The notes beneath the pieces were generated by a model. It was not told the DNA's origin, did no database searches, and worked only from the letters and a program-made list of their open reading frames with translations. Both the position numbers and the translations under genes were made by a program. Below, in pieces: positions 24,642 through 32,899 of a stretch of DNA of 46,237 bases; the first letter of the stretch is position 1; the number at the start of each line of letters is the position of its first letter. This DNA comes from Sporolactobacillus terrae DSM 11697 (lineage in GTDB: Bacteria > Bacillota > Bacilli > Bacillales > Sporolactobacillaceae). The stretch is taken from the NCBI RefSeq assembly GCF_000648615.1, contig NZ_JFZC01000069.1, positions 1 to 46,237 on the forward strand, read 5' to 3'.

Positions 24642-25340
24642 ATGGAATTATTCACCATGGCCTTTTGGTCATCACTTATTGTTATCGTTGGTATCGATCT
24701 ATTTCTAGCAGGAGATAATGCGGTCGTGATTGCGCTCGCTGCAAGAAAACTCCCCAACCATCAGCGCGGGAAGGCGATCGTTTTAGGCGCTGCAGGTGCC
24801 GTTATTTTGCGCGCAATTGCAACAATTTTAGTGGTTTACCTGCTCATGATTCCGGGCCTTCATTTTATCGGCGGATTGCTGCTGGTTTGGATTGCTTACC
24901 GACTGCTGGTACCGGAGGAAAAATCATCGAAAGAGGTCAAAGCGCAAACAAGCCTTTGGGGGGCAGTGCGTACGATTGTCATCGCTGATGCGCTCATGGG
25001 CTTGGATAATGTGCTCGCGGTTGCCGGTGCCGCGCAAAATGATCCGCTCCTCGTTATTGTTGGCTTGCTGATCAGCATTCCACTTTTAATGGGCGGCAGT
25101 GCCGTGATTCTAAATTTAATGGATCGTTTCTCGTGGCTCATTTATGTGGGCGCAGGTATTTTGGCAATGACTGCGGCACGCATGCTGTTTGCTGAACCAT
25201 TGGTCAAGGATTGGCTCGGTAATTGGAGCGTATGGCTTGAATGGCCGGTTGTCGCTTTCGTTATTGCGGCCGTTCTTGGTCTTGGCTGGATGAGTCAAAA
25301 AAGGATCAGCCGTCAGCATGATCAAAATCAAGCGGTTTAA
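24642..25340 (+). CDS. TerC-family protein, second tandem paralogue
   Basis: Also 232 residues and clearly homologous to its upstream neighbour along the whole length, for example VGIDLFLAGDNAVVIALAA, ADALMGLDNVLAVAG and GLLISIPLLMGGS. About seven membrane helices. AGGAGG (24625-24631) precedes the ATG. No second riboswitch is seen, so it probably depends on read-through from the Mn2+-controlled promoter. Whether it exports the same metal is unknown. The C-terminal tail after the last helix is short and polar. Confidence 0.88.
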   Translation: MELFTMAFWSSLIVIVGIDLFLAGDNAVVIALAARKLPNHQRGKAIVLGAAGAVILRAIATILVVYLLMIPGLHFIGGLLLVWIAYRLLVPEEKSSKEVKAQTSLWGAVRTIVIADALMGLDNVLAVAGAAQNDPLLVIVGLLISIPLLMGGSAVILNLMDRFSWLIYVGAGILAMTAARMLFAEPLVKDWLGNWSVWLEWPVVAFVIAAVLGLGWMSQKRISRQHDQNQAV

Positions 25341-25352
25341 TCAAGCAAAGAT

Positions 25353-26255
25353 TTAATCAATCGATGACGAATTTTCGTGAAACTGCTTAAAATAGTCAAG
25401 AATAAATTGATAAAAGTCAGTGACGATTGAAGAATGATAACGCTCAGCATTCCAAATGAGACTAATTGTCCGTCTGCAATAGGGATGGCTGATTCTGAGC
25501 GGTACGATGGAATGGTCTTTGACGGTTCGAAGGGTCAGCGAGGAGAAGAAGGCAACGCCAAGACCTTCGGATACGAGTCCGCGGATGGACAAGGAATCGT
25601 CAACTTCAAAGGCAATATCCGGTTGAAAACCGGCCATCCGGCAATAAGTGTCGGTCGTTTCACGGAAAGCGCCGTTCGCTTTCAGGACGAAAGGCTCTTG
25701 AGCGATTTCTTGAAGATCGACACTTTTTTTTGCTGCAAGCGGGTGTGTTTTCGGCACCACAAGATAAATTTCATCGGTCATCAGAAGCTGAGAATGGAGC
25801 GGCTTGGTGCGTTCCCAATTATACGGTGTAATGCATAGATCAACATCGCCGTTTTCCAATTGATGCTGAATTGTGGAGCGCGAAATTTGTTTGACACGAA
25901 AACGGACGAAGGGATGCTGGCGGCGAAAGCTGCCCAGCAGATCGGGAATAATCGGTGTCCGCATGACGGCCAGTGAAATGCTGCCTTCGTTGAGTTTTGC
26001 CAAGTCGACGACTTCCTGACGGCCTTCTTGCAGAACCGAGAAAGCCAGCTCCGCTTTTTCTAAGAAGATGCGCCCGTAACGATTCAGCTTAATTCTGCGT
26101 CCCTTTCGGTCAAAAAGCGGCACACCAATTTCATCCTCAAGCCGTTTAATGGTTTGACTGAGTGAAGGTTGTGCGATAGAGAGTTCTTGTGCCGCTTTTG
26201 TCATATGTTCGGTTCTGGCTACGGTCTGAAAATATTTTAATTGCAGCAGTTCCAT
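25353..26255 (-). CDS. LysR-family transcriptional regulator
   Basis: Regulator of 300 residues, the standard length. The N-terminal winged helix-turn-helix spans about 1-60 (MTKAAQELSIAQPSLSQTIKRLEDEIG). The effector-binding domain covers about 90-295 (SISLAVMRTPIIPDLL, GDVDLCITPY, SIRGLVSEGLGVAFF). AAGGAGG precedes the ATG. It is divergent from an MFS transporter across a 209-base gap with a palindrome, so the transporter is its likely target. The inducer is unknown. It ends 12 bases from the convergent TerC gene without an obvious terminator. Confidence 0.9.
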   Translation of the reverse strand: MELLQLKYFQTVARTEHMTKAAQELSIAQPSLSQTIKRLEDEIGVPLFDRKGRRIKLNRYGRIFLEKAELAFSVLQEGRQEVVDLAKLNEGSISLAVMRTPIIPDLLGSFRRQHPFVRFRVKQISRSTIQHQLENGDVDLCITPYNWERTKPLHSQLLMTDEIYLVVPKTHPLAAKKSVDLQEIAQEPFVLKANGAFRETTDTYCRMAGFQPDIAFEVDDSLSIRGLVSEGLGVAFFSSLTLRTVKDHSIVPLRISHPYCRRTISLIWNAERYHSSIVTDFYQFILDYFKQFHENSSSID

Positions 26256-26318
26256 CTTTTTTGCCTCCTTATGCCGGTGCTTAAATCAATACTGTACAAA
26301 AAATGAAGCAAATCCTTT

Positions 26319-26345
26319 ATAGTTTCAAAGCTATTCATTTATAAT
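26319..26345 (+). promoter_or_regulatory. MFS promoter -10 and possible LysR operator
   Basis: A near-palindrome ATAGTTTCAAAGCTAT (26319-26334) adjoins TATAAT (26340-26345) in the gap between the LysR and MFS genes. This is a typical place for a LysR operator and an activator-dependent promoter. No good -35 is present. Confidence 0.35.
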
Positions 26346-26397
26346 AATATATATATTGGAATTAATCAGCAAGACCGACTAACATAGGAACTGTTCA

Positions 26398-26429
26398 AAA
26401 AATGCGCCCCTAAATACGGCGCTTTTTCT
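26398..26429 (+). terminator. Terminator-like hairpin just upstream of the MFS gene
   Basis: AAAAAATGCGCC (26398-26409) can pair with GGCGC-TTTTT (26419-26428), with five T at the end, 36 bases before the MFS start. It could be an attenuator in the MFS leader. Confidence 0.5.
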
Positions 26430-26464
26430 ATCGGATAAACTGCTGAAAAAGTAAGGTGTCATCT

Positions 26465-27697
26465 TTGGCTTTGCCACTCTGGAAAAAAAATTTGTATGTT
26501 GTTTGGTTCGGCTCGTTTGCGACTGCAGCCGGAATGAGTCAAATTATTCCATTTTTGCCGCTCTATATTGAAAAACTAGGCATTACAGATACAGCAGCGA
26601 TTGAAAGCTGGTCAGGGCTGATTTTCGGCGGTACATTCTTTGTTTCTGCAATTGTTTCGCCATTGTGGGGTAAACTTGCCGATAAATACGGCCGCAGACC
26701 GATGCTGCTTCGTGCGAGCCTAGGGATGTGCCTGATCGTGTTTTGTATGGCCTTTGCCCAAAATGTTTATCAATTATTTGCACTCCGATTGATCATGGGC
26801 TTTGTTTCCGGGTTTATTCCAGCATCAATTATTCTGGTGGCCACGCAGACACCGAAGACGCATTCCGGGTGGGCGCTCGGCATGCTGTCCACCGGCGGAA
26901 TTGCCGGTTCATTGATTGGACCGTTGATTGGCGGTCTGCTTGCTGAATATATGGGCATGCGGCTGGTGTTTATTGATACCAGTGCACTTCTTTTCTGCGC
27001 CTTCCTTGCCTCGCTGCTCTTTGTTAAGGAAAAAGTCGTTGTCAAAGAAAAAAAGACGCCGTCCATGAAACAAGTCTGGGAAATGACCCCGCATGTCGGG
27101 CTCTTTTTTGCCATGTTCCTGACCACATTTATGGTACAACTGGCAAACATGTCCATTCAGCCGATTATCACGGTGTACGTCAAAATACTCTCTCCTGGAA
27201 TTGAGCATCTTGAACTCATGTCCGGGGTCGTTGTTGCCGCTGCTGGACTTGCAAGTGTCATTGCAGCACCGTTCCTCGGAAAACTATCCGACCGAATCGG
27301 GCCGCGTCGTATTCTGGTTTATGCGTTGGTGTTAACCGGAATTATTTTTATTCCTCAGGCATTTGTCACCAATGCTTGGCAGCTGACGGTGTTGCGCTTC
27401 TTGCTCGGGCTTACGACAGCAGGACTCTTGCCATCGATTAATACGCTGGTGAAGAAAATGGCGCCGCCATCAATTACCGGACAGTTGTTCGGGTACAACC
27501 AATCGGCACAATTTCTGGGGACGCTTGGCGGATCCCTTCTGGGCGGACATATGGCGGCTGCTTTCGGGATTAAATACGTCTTCTTCTCTACCAGCTTTCT
27601 CTTACTGGTCAACGCCATTTGGGTGGTCGCTTCGACGACATTTGTGAGAAAAAGGGAAAGAAAAATCGAAGCAGCAGCACGTGGCGGGCTTCGATAA
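26465..27697 (+). CDS. MFS multidrug-type efflux transporter
   Basis: Major-facilitator protein with about twelve helices, 410 residues from TTG 26465. That start follows AAGGTG at proper distance; GTG at 26456 would overlap the ribosome binding site. The MFS loop 2-3 motif is visible as GKLADKYGRRPML, and motif C-like glycine-rich helix 5 as GMLSTGGIAGSLIGPLIGG, typical of drug/H+ antiporters of the MdtG/YqgE type. The duplicated motif GKLSDRIGPRRIL opens the second half. The substrate is unknown; the adjacent divergent LysR gene is the likely regulator. Confidence 0.88.
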   Translation: MALPLWKKNLYVVWFGSFATAAGMSQIIPFLPLYIEKLGITDTAAIESWSGLIFGGTFFVSAIVSPLWGKLADKYGRRPMLLRASLGMCLIVFCMAFAQNVYQLFALRLIMGFVSGFIPASIILVATQTPKTHSGWALGMLSTGGIAGSLIGPLIGGLLAEYMGMRLVFIDTSALLFCAFLASLLFVKEKVVVKEKKTPSMKQVWEMTPHVGLFFAMFLTTFMVQLANMSIQPIITVYVKILSPGIEHLELMSGVVVAAAGLASVIAAPFLGKLSDRIGPRRILVYALVLTGIIFIPQAFVTNAWQLTVLRFLLGLTTAGLLPSINTLVKKMAPPSITGQLFGYNQSAQFLGTLGGSLLGGHMAAAFGIKYVFFSTSFLLLVNAIWVVASTTFVRKRERKIEAAARGGLR

Positions 27698-27785
27698 ATG
27701 TTGATGAGTTAATCTGGAAATGCGCGAGTCGATACGACCCCGACCTATAGTGAAAACAAATCTGGAAGGACAACCGGCATCGCTT

Positions 27786-28679
27786 TTAGTGGATGCTTCT
27801 TTTTTTGAATCGGCCGCCTTTGACATCGTGAATATCGCTGATCGCAAGAAAGGCATGTTTATCAATGCTGTCGACAATGTTTTTGACCTTTGCTTCCTCA
27901 AGACGAGAGATGACGGTGAAGATCACATTTTTATCGTTTCCGGTATACGCGCCTTCTCCGTTTAGATAAGTGACACCGCGACCGAGACGGTCATTCAATG
28001 CATCGCCGATTTCCTCATGAAGGTCGCTAATGATCCATACTGCTTTTGATGATTCCAAACCTTCACTCGTAATATCAATCATCTTAAATGCGACAAAATA
28101 GGCGATAAGCGAGTACATGGCATAGTTCCATCCGAAAACAAAACCTGCCGATCCAAGAATGAATATGTTTAAGAAGAGCACGACTTCGCCGACTGAGAAA
28201 GGTGTCTTTTGATTAAAAAGGACGGCAAGAATTTCTGTACCATCCGATGAGCCGCCGTTCCGAATCACAAGACCAACGCCGATGCCCATAATAATGCCGC
28301 CGAACACAGCAGCGAGCAACAGATCATTGGTAAAACGATGTATCGGTGAAAATACGGTGGTTAAAAAGGCAAGCAGGATAACCGCGCAGGCGGAAGTGAT
28401 GGTAAAAGTTTTGCCCATTTGTTTATAACCGATAATAAAAAATGGAAGATTGATAATGACAAGAAAGATACCGATTGGCAGGCTGAAAATATGCCCCATC
28501 ATGATTGAGATACCGACAACGCCGCCGTCAATAATTTTGTTTGGAACGAGAAATGCTTCCAGCGCAATCGCTTCAAAGACGACACCGACCGCAATTAGGA
28601 ATGCACGGAGGACGTATTGATAAAATTTCAACCCGTTATGCTGTTTTTTCAGTTGTATATTGTTTTCTGCTGCTTCCAA
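27786..28679 (-). CDS. YitT-family membrane protein with DUF2179 domain
   Basis: Membrane protein of 297 residues. Five or six helices span about 20-210 (family blocks GGVVGISIMM, FVIGYK-like IIGYKQMGKTF and IRNGGSSDGTEILAV). A cytoplasmic C-terminal DUF2179 domain follows (about 220-295, GRGVTYLNGEGAYTG and VISRLEEAKVKNIVDSID). Function is unknown across the family. The start is TTG at 28679 after GAGGCGA. It is downstream of the aldo/keto reductase, with a weak hairpin between them. Confidence 0.88.
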   Translation of the reverse strand: MEAAENNIQLKKQHNGLKFYQYVLRAFLIAVGVVFEAIALEAFLVPNKIIDGGVVGISIMMGHIFSLPIGIFLVIINLPFFIIGYKQMGKTFTITSACAVILLAFLTTVFSPIHRFTNDLLLAAVFGGIIMGIGVGLVIRNGGSSDGTEILAVLFNQKTPFSVGEVVLFLNIFILGSAGFVFGWNYAMYSLIAYFVAFKMIDITSEGLESSKAVWIISDLHEEIGDALNDRLGRGVTYLNGEGAYTGNDKNVIFTVISRLEEAKVKNIVDSIDKHAFLAISDIHDVKGGRFKKRSIH

Positions 28680-28725
28680 AGAAACTCGCCTCTTTAATGA
28701 ATGATTTATTTATGTATGACCGAAA

Positions 28726-28748
28726 TGAAGACATGCCGGTCTTCAATC
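28726..28748 (-). terminator. Possible terminator of the aldo/keto reductase gene
   Basis: On the minus strand TGAAGAC and GTCTTCA (28726-28732, 28739-28745) form a 7-bp stem, followed only by TTTC. This is a weak signal. Confidence 0.35.
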
Positions 28749-28770
28749 GATCGTTCTGATACCGATGCAA

Positions 28771-29766
28771 TTATTTTTCATTGCGCAGCGGGGGAGCCAT
28801 GAATTCAGGGCCAATCGGCTCCGGCACATATTTCTTGAGTATGCGATCAATGTCCTTTAAGGTTTGTTCATCTAAGCGGAATCCATCAATTTCACGAACA
28901 TCAGCAATCTGTCCCGGGTGCCGCGCGCCCCAGAGCGCAATGCCATTTCCCGTTTTCTCTAAAATCCAGCGAACAGCAAGTGCACGAACCGATTTGCCGA
29001 AGCGTTCTTTGGCGAGTTTCTCCAAGTCATGAACAGCAGCTAAATATTGCTGGAAATGCGGAGCTTTGAACTTCGGATCCGACAAGCGCAAGTCATCCCC
29101 GCTGAACTTGCGATCAGCCGTCATTTTTCCGCTGAGAAGGCCACGGCAAAGGCTTCCGTAGCACAATGGAACAATTTGATTGTCTTTTGCAAGCGGCATC
29201 AGCGTATTTTCAAATTCACGTTCGAATAAGTTGTACGGAGGTTGAACCGTATGGATCGGCGCCACGCGCATGAATGCTTCCATCTGTTCGCGTGAAAAGT
29301 TGCTGACGCCGATCGCTCTGATTTTTCCTTGCTTATACAGATCGCCGATCGCCTCAGCAGTTTCTTCAATTGGAACAAGCGGATCCGGCCAGTGTACTTG
29401 GTAAATATCAATGTAATCGGTTTGCAAACGTTTGAGCGAATCATCGATTTCTTTCATAATGCGTTGGCGTGATCCGTTGCGGAAAACATCGCTGCCGACC
29501 CAGTCGAGGCAGACTTTTGTGGCGAGTACAATTTGATCACGATGACCATGCTCCTTCAGCGCTTGTCCGACAACTTGTTCGGAGTGGCCTTGACCGTATG
29601 CCGGAGCGGTATCAATGGTGTTAATTCCGCTGGAGAATGCTTGATGAATGGTATGGATCGATTCGCGATCGTCGGAACCGCCCCACATCCAGCCGCCAAT
29701 TGCCCATGTACCGAGCGCAATCCGCGTCGGTTTAATCGTCAACCCTTTAATTTGTGTTACTTCCAA
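28771..29766 (-). CDS. yhdN: YhdN-like aldo/keto reductase (general stress protein 69 type)
   Basis: NADPH-dependent aldo/keto reductase of 331 residues. The catalytic tetrad is D52, Y57, K84 and H125, within ALGTWAIGGWMWGG, IDTAPAYG, LATKVCLDW and IYQVHWPDPL. The sequence agrees closely with remembered B. subtilis YhdN (AKR11B1), including GVSNFS, QPPYNLFERE, IALWGARHPGQ and GPEFMAPP at the C-terminus. TTG at 29766 follows GAGGCGAT. YhdN is a sigma-B-controlled general stress enzyme, and a sigma-B-like promoter is visible upstream. The natural substrate is not known. Confidence 0.92.
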   Translation of the reverse strand: MEVTQIKGLTIKPTRIALGTWAIGGWMWGGSDDRESIHTIHQAFSSGINTIDTAPAYGQGHSEQVVGQALKEHGHRDQIVLATKVCLDWVGSDVFRNGSRQRIMKEIDDSLKRLQTDYIDIYQVHWPDPLVPIEETAEAIGDLYKQGKIRAIGVSNFSREQMEAFMRVAPIHTVQPPYNLFEREFENTLMPLAKDNQIVPLCYGSLCRGLLSGKMTADRKFSGDDLRLSDPKFKAPHFQQYLAAVHDLEKLAKERFGKSVRALAVRWILEKTGNGIALWGARHPGQIADVREIDGFRLDEQTLKDIDRILKKYVPEPIGPEFMAPPLRNEK

Positions 29767-29815
29767 AGTATCGCCTCATTTTCAACTATTTTTTCGAGCT
29801 TCCATTTAATTATAG

Positions 29816-29840
29816 ATAACCAAAGCAGAGAATTAAAAAC
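29816..29840 (-). promoter_or_regulatory. Candidate sigma-B promoter of yhdN
   Basis: On the minus strand GTTTTT (29835-29840), 13 bases, GGTTAT (29816-29821), compared with the general-stress consensus GTTTAA and GGGTAT. A sigma-A-like TATAAT (29809-29814) overlaps just downstream, without a good -35. Confidence 0.4.
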
Positions 29841-29906
29841 ATAAGACTCAAGTCGCTTTAGCCGCCAAGTCGTTTTCAAGGGATTGTACCCCTTTACCCT
29901 TGGTCT

Positions 29907-31124
29907 TTAAGATTTTTGTTGTTTTGAAAGGCTGGGCTTCTGCCACTTAAAGATCCGATTTAAGAAGGAGAAAATGACTTTAGACTCTTTCGTCAGAATC
30001 GGTCCAAGAATGGCCAGTATTAATACGTAAAGTGCGGAAAAAGGTTGCAGGATTGGCATAAGCCCGCCGGCAATGCCAAGATTCGCCATGATAATGGAGA
30101 ACTCACCGCGGGAGACGATGGTCAGGCCAATATTGGTTGATGCTTTATGGGACAATCCAGCGATTTTCCCAGCAATTTGCCCGGCAACAAAATTGCCAAT
30201 AATCGTAATGAGCACGGCACCGAGCGTCAGCCAGACTGCACCGCCAAGTTTCATTGGATCAATACTGAGGCCAAAGCTGAAGAAGAAAATGGCACCAAAG
30301 AAATCGCGGAAAGGAATGACCAAGTGTTCCATGCGTTCTGCTTGATCGGTTTCCGAATAAACGAGGCCGAGCAGCAACGCGCCGATTGCTTCGGCCACAT
30401 GAATCGTTTCGGAAAATCCTGCGATGAAGAAGAGCGTTGCGAAAATAACGATAATGAAGATCTCATCAGACGAGATTTTCAGTAACTTATTTAACAAGGG
30501 CGCCGCTTTTCTGGCTATGATGAAAAACAGCAGCATATAGCCGAGTGAGATGAGAACAGAGATCATTGTTCCGACAAGTGAACTCGATTCCCCCAAGATA
30601 AGACCAGAGATGGTCGAAAGATAAACGGCTAGAAAAATGTCTTCAAACATAATAATCCCTAAAATAAGCTCAGTTTCCGAATTGCCGGTGCGGCGCAAGT
30701 CGACAAGTACTTTAGCAACAATTGCACTGGAGGAGACGGTAATAATACCGGCAATGATCAAGGTTTCTTTTAATGGGAAGCCCAAGATCAATGGATAGAG
30801 CAAACCAAGTGTCAGGTTAATTCCGATATAGACGGATCCGCCAATCAAAATTGATTTTCCGGAGCGAATCAGCTTGCTGGTTGAAAACTCCAGTCCCAAA
30901 TAGAACAGCAGAAACAGGATGCCGATCCTGCCCAGAAATTCAATAAGTTCCGCACTGTGAATGAATCGTAAATTAATGATCCCAATTTGCGGTGCATGCG
31001 GTCCGACAATCATTCCGACAAGGATGAGAAAGGGGATGATGGAAAAATTAAGTTTAGAAGCAATCAGCGCGGCGATAGCGACCAGAACAAGTGCTGTACC
31101 AACTTCAAAAACTAAATGATCCAT
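29907..31124 (-). CDS. khtU: KhtU: K+/H+ antiporter membrane subunit (CPA2)
   Basis: Monovalent cation:proton antiporter-2 family protein of 405 residues with about twelve helices. Motifs include GRIGILFLLFYLGLEFS (helix 3-4 region) and ITVSSSAIVAKVLVDL with the conserved acidic ion-site region nearby. There is no C-terminal TrkA-N domain; the regulator is a separate protein, as in B. subtilis KhtTU (YhaTU). The start codon follows the khtT stop immediately (TAAATG), with GGAAGGGTGA inside khtT as ribosome binding site. The role is K+ efflux and pH/osmotic adjustment. Confidence 0.88.
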   Translation of the reverse strand: MDHLVFEVGTALVLVAIAALIASKLNFSIIPFLILVGMIVGPHAPQIGIINLRFIHSAELIEFLGRIGILFLLFYLGLEFSTSKLIRSGKSILIGGSVYIGINLTLGLLYPLILGFPLKETLIIAGIITVSSSAIVAKVLVDLRRTGNSETELILGIIMFEDIFLAVYLSTISGLILGESSSLVGTMISVLISLGYMLLFFIIARKAAPLLNKLLKISSDEIFIIVIFATLFFIAGFSETIHVAEAIGALLLGLVYSETDQAERMEHLVIPFRDFFGAIFFFSFGLSIDPMKLGGAVWLTLGAVLITIIGNFVAGQIAGKIAGLSHKASTNIGLTIVSRGEFSIIMANLGIAGGLMPILQPFSALYVLILAILGPILTKESKVIFSFLNRIFKWQKPSLSKQQKS

Positions 31125-31625
31125 TTATTCACCCTTCCCTTTGGTAAACAGTTCATTAAACGCACGTCTTAAATCGGCACGCTCACCTGACGCTACGACT
31201 GTATCTCCCGCAGAAAATTTCGAATCAACACCTGGATTTAACTGCTTCGACTGGTCTTTGCGAATGATTCCAATGACGTTGATGTGATAATTTTGGCGCA
31301 AACCGACTTCACCGATTGTTTTGCCGATAATCGGTGCATCGGCAGCAACTTTGCGCCATTCGATAATCAGATCATTCAAAGCGATCTCAACATTTTCCAT
31401 CGCTTTTGGCTTATAAACCATGCCGCCAACAATGGCTGCAAACTGACGCGCTTCGGAATCGGTCATCGTGACCGATGAAATACATTCATCCGGATCATCA
31501 GCAGCAAAGTGATAAATATCTCTGCGTCCGTCATCATGGATAACCACCACAATGCGTTCGCCTTGGTCGGTCACTAATGCAAATTTCTTTCCAATGCCCG
31601 GAAGTTCTGTTTCTTTGATATTCAT
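31125..31625 (-). CDS. khtT: KhtT: RCK_C regulatory subunit of the K+/H+ antiporter
   Basis: Cytoplasmic regulator of 166 residues, the length of B. subtilis KhtT. It has an N-terminal YhaT-type domain (LPGIGKKFALVTDQGERIVVVIHDDGRRDIYHF) and a C-terminal RCK_C/TrkA-C domain (about 85-160, IGKTIGEVGLRQNYHINVIGIIRKD to FSAGDTVVASGERADLRR). In B. subtilis KhtT binds c-di-AMP and adjusts the antiporter. AAAGGAGAG precedes the ATG. khtS, the third gene in B. subtilis, is missing here. Confidence 0.88.
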   Translation of the reverse strand: MNIKETELPGIGKKFALVTDQGERIVVVIHDDGRRDIYHFAADDPDECISSVTMTDSEARQFAAIVGGMVYKPKAMENVEIALNDLIIEWRKVAADAPIIGKTIGEVGLRQNYHINVIGIIRKDQSKQLNPGVDSKFSAGDTVVASGERADLRRAFNELFTKGKGE

Positions 31626-31736
31626 GTATTCTCTCCTTTCAAGACAGGTTTTTTTTCAGCCGTTGCCCTTCCTTAGTATGGCCAAATAGCGGATCATTTC
31701 ACAAATTGTGTCCTTTGATCTATGCCCTCTCCTTTA

Positions 31737-31766
31737 ATTGTATCGGAAATTCAGATTACCGGTCAA
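31737..31766 (-). promoter_or_regulatory. Promoter of khtTU
   Basis: TTGACC (31761-31766), 18 bases, TACAAT (31737-31742) on the minus strand. The implied leader is about 105 bases. Confidence 0.6.
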
Positions 31767-32220
31767 ATAAACCGGCAAAATCTTAAAAAGAGCAGAAAAT
31801 GAATGTTCGGCAAGGAAAAACAGTTCACAATTATCAGAATCAACCGAATGTAAGCGATACTATTGGCGGAAGCTGCTTTTGCACGACTGGATAAAACCAA
31901 GTAAGATAATAGTGCAGAGAGCAAATGGACGTTAAGGCTCGATTAGCGAAGGAAGATTTGTCACGAATGATCCGCGTGTACCATCAGTCGCGCGCCCAAT
32001 ATTAATTAACACTGTCTTTGTTTCTTAAAACAAACGACCCGTTAAGCGAACAAGAGGATCAATCTTAGTTCATAAGTGATCCGACTGATGGCTGCGGTTG
32101 GCTGGCAGACTTTTTCTTGAAATCAGGGGATCGGGCATTAACAACCGGAGTTCTCTGCATGGACTTATCCGCCGACATATCGTTGGCACTTCTCCCCAAT
32201 ACCCCCTCCGCTTTGGCGAA
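31767..32220. other. Gap between khtTU and glpP with possible untranslated transcript
   Basis: No gene is recognised in these 450 bases. A loose promoter match (TTGCAC at 31879-31884, 17 bases, TAAGAT at 31902-31907) points toward glpP, and a terminator lies at 32222-32246. A frame open from 32098 into glpP lacks a ribosome binding site and family similarity, so it is treated as accidental. The stretch may hold a glpP leader or a small RNA. Confidence 0.35.
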
Positions 32221-32221
32221 A

Positions 32222-32246
32222 GAGCAGCGTTCGCTGCTTTTTTGCG
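32222..32246 (+). terminator. Intrinsic terminator immediately upstream of glpP
   Basis: AGAGCAGCG-TT-CGCTGCT (about 32221-32238) forms a tight stem with a very small loop and ends in six or seven T. No gene precedes it on this strand, so it must end a leader or a non-coding transcript. Confidence 0.75.
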
Positions 32247-32277
32247 TGAATGCATCTTCATCGGAAAGGAGTCGTTT

Positions 32278-32835
32278 TTGCTTATGCTTGACGGACAAAA
32301 AGTTGTACCGGCGGCAAACAGTATGAAAAATTTTGAAGCATTGCTTCGCAGTCCTTTTACTCACTTGATCATTTTGGACAGTCATCTGTCGTTGATCGGC
32401 ACGATGGTGCGTATGGGAAAGCAAGCAAAGAAAAAAGTTTTTATCCACGCTGATTTAATTCAAGGGCTCAAAAACGATCAAGCGGCAGCCGAATTTATTT
32501 GTCAAACAATTCGACCGTATGGGCTCATTTCAACACGAGGAACCACGCTTGAAATGGGCAAAAAAAGAGGACTGGTGACCATCCAGCGCCTGTTCTTGCT
32601 TGATTCACGATCATTGGAAGTCGGTTGCCGTTTGCATGAGCAGATAAAGCCGGATATGGTCGAGCTCTTGCCTGGCGTTGTTCCGGAATTAATTCAAGAA
32701 GTGATCGGCAGACTGGGCAGTCCGGTTATTGCTGGTGGAATGATCCGCACACGTCAGGATGCAGAGGCTGCGCTAAGTGCAGGGGCATCGGCAATTTCTA
32801 CTTCCAGAAAGGAACTGTGGGATGTTCGTTTGTAG
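32278..32835 (+). CDS. glpP: GlpP: glycerol operon antiterminator
   Basis: RNA-binding regulator of 185 residues that, with glycerol-3-phosphate, prevents termination in glp leaders. The TTG at 32278 is 6 bases after AAAGGAG; the alternative ATG at 32284 is 12 bases away. Family blocks are HLIILDSHLSLI, FIHADLIQGLKNDQAAAEFICQTIRPYGLISTRG, IQRLFLLDS, PDMVELLPGVVPELIQEV and IAGGMIRT with a final AGASAISTS, in a TIM-barrel-like order. It stands directly upstream of glpF, whose leader has a terminator suited to this control. Confidence 0.92.
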   Translation: MLMLDGQKVVPAANSMKNFEALLRSPFTHLIILDSHLSLIGTMVRMGKQAKKKVFIHADLIQGLKNDQAAAEFICQTIRPYGLISTRGTTLEMGKKRGLVTIQRLFLLDSRSLEVGCRLHEQIKPDMVELLPGVVPELIQEVIGRLGSPVIAGGMIRTRQDAEAALSAGASAISTSRKELWDVRL

Positions 32836-32899
32836 CGATAAATGAACGATTCTCAAAATGGATAAATGTGAACAAAGTTTATAGAAATTGTGACAAATC

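Noticed and set aside
31656-31697. 13-codon upstream ORF in the khtT leader
   Set aside because: An ATG with a moderately placed AAAGGA exists, but the peptide is too short to judge and no attenuation structure is seen.
32098-32277. N-terminal extension of glpP
   Set aside because: The frame is open but crosses an intrinsic terminator, has no ribosome binding site at its start, and adds 60 residues absent from the GlpP family.
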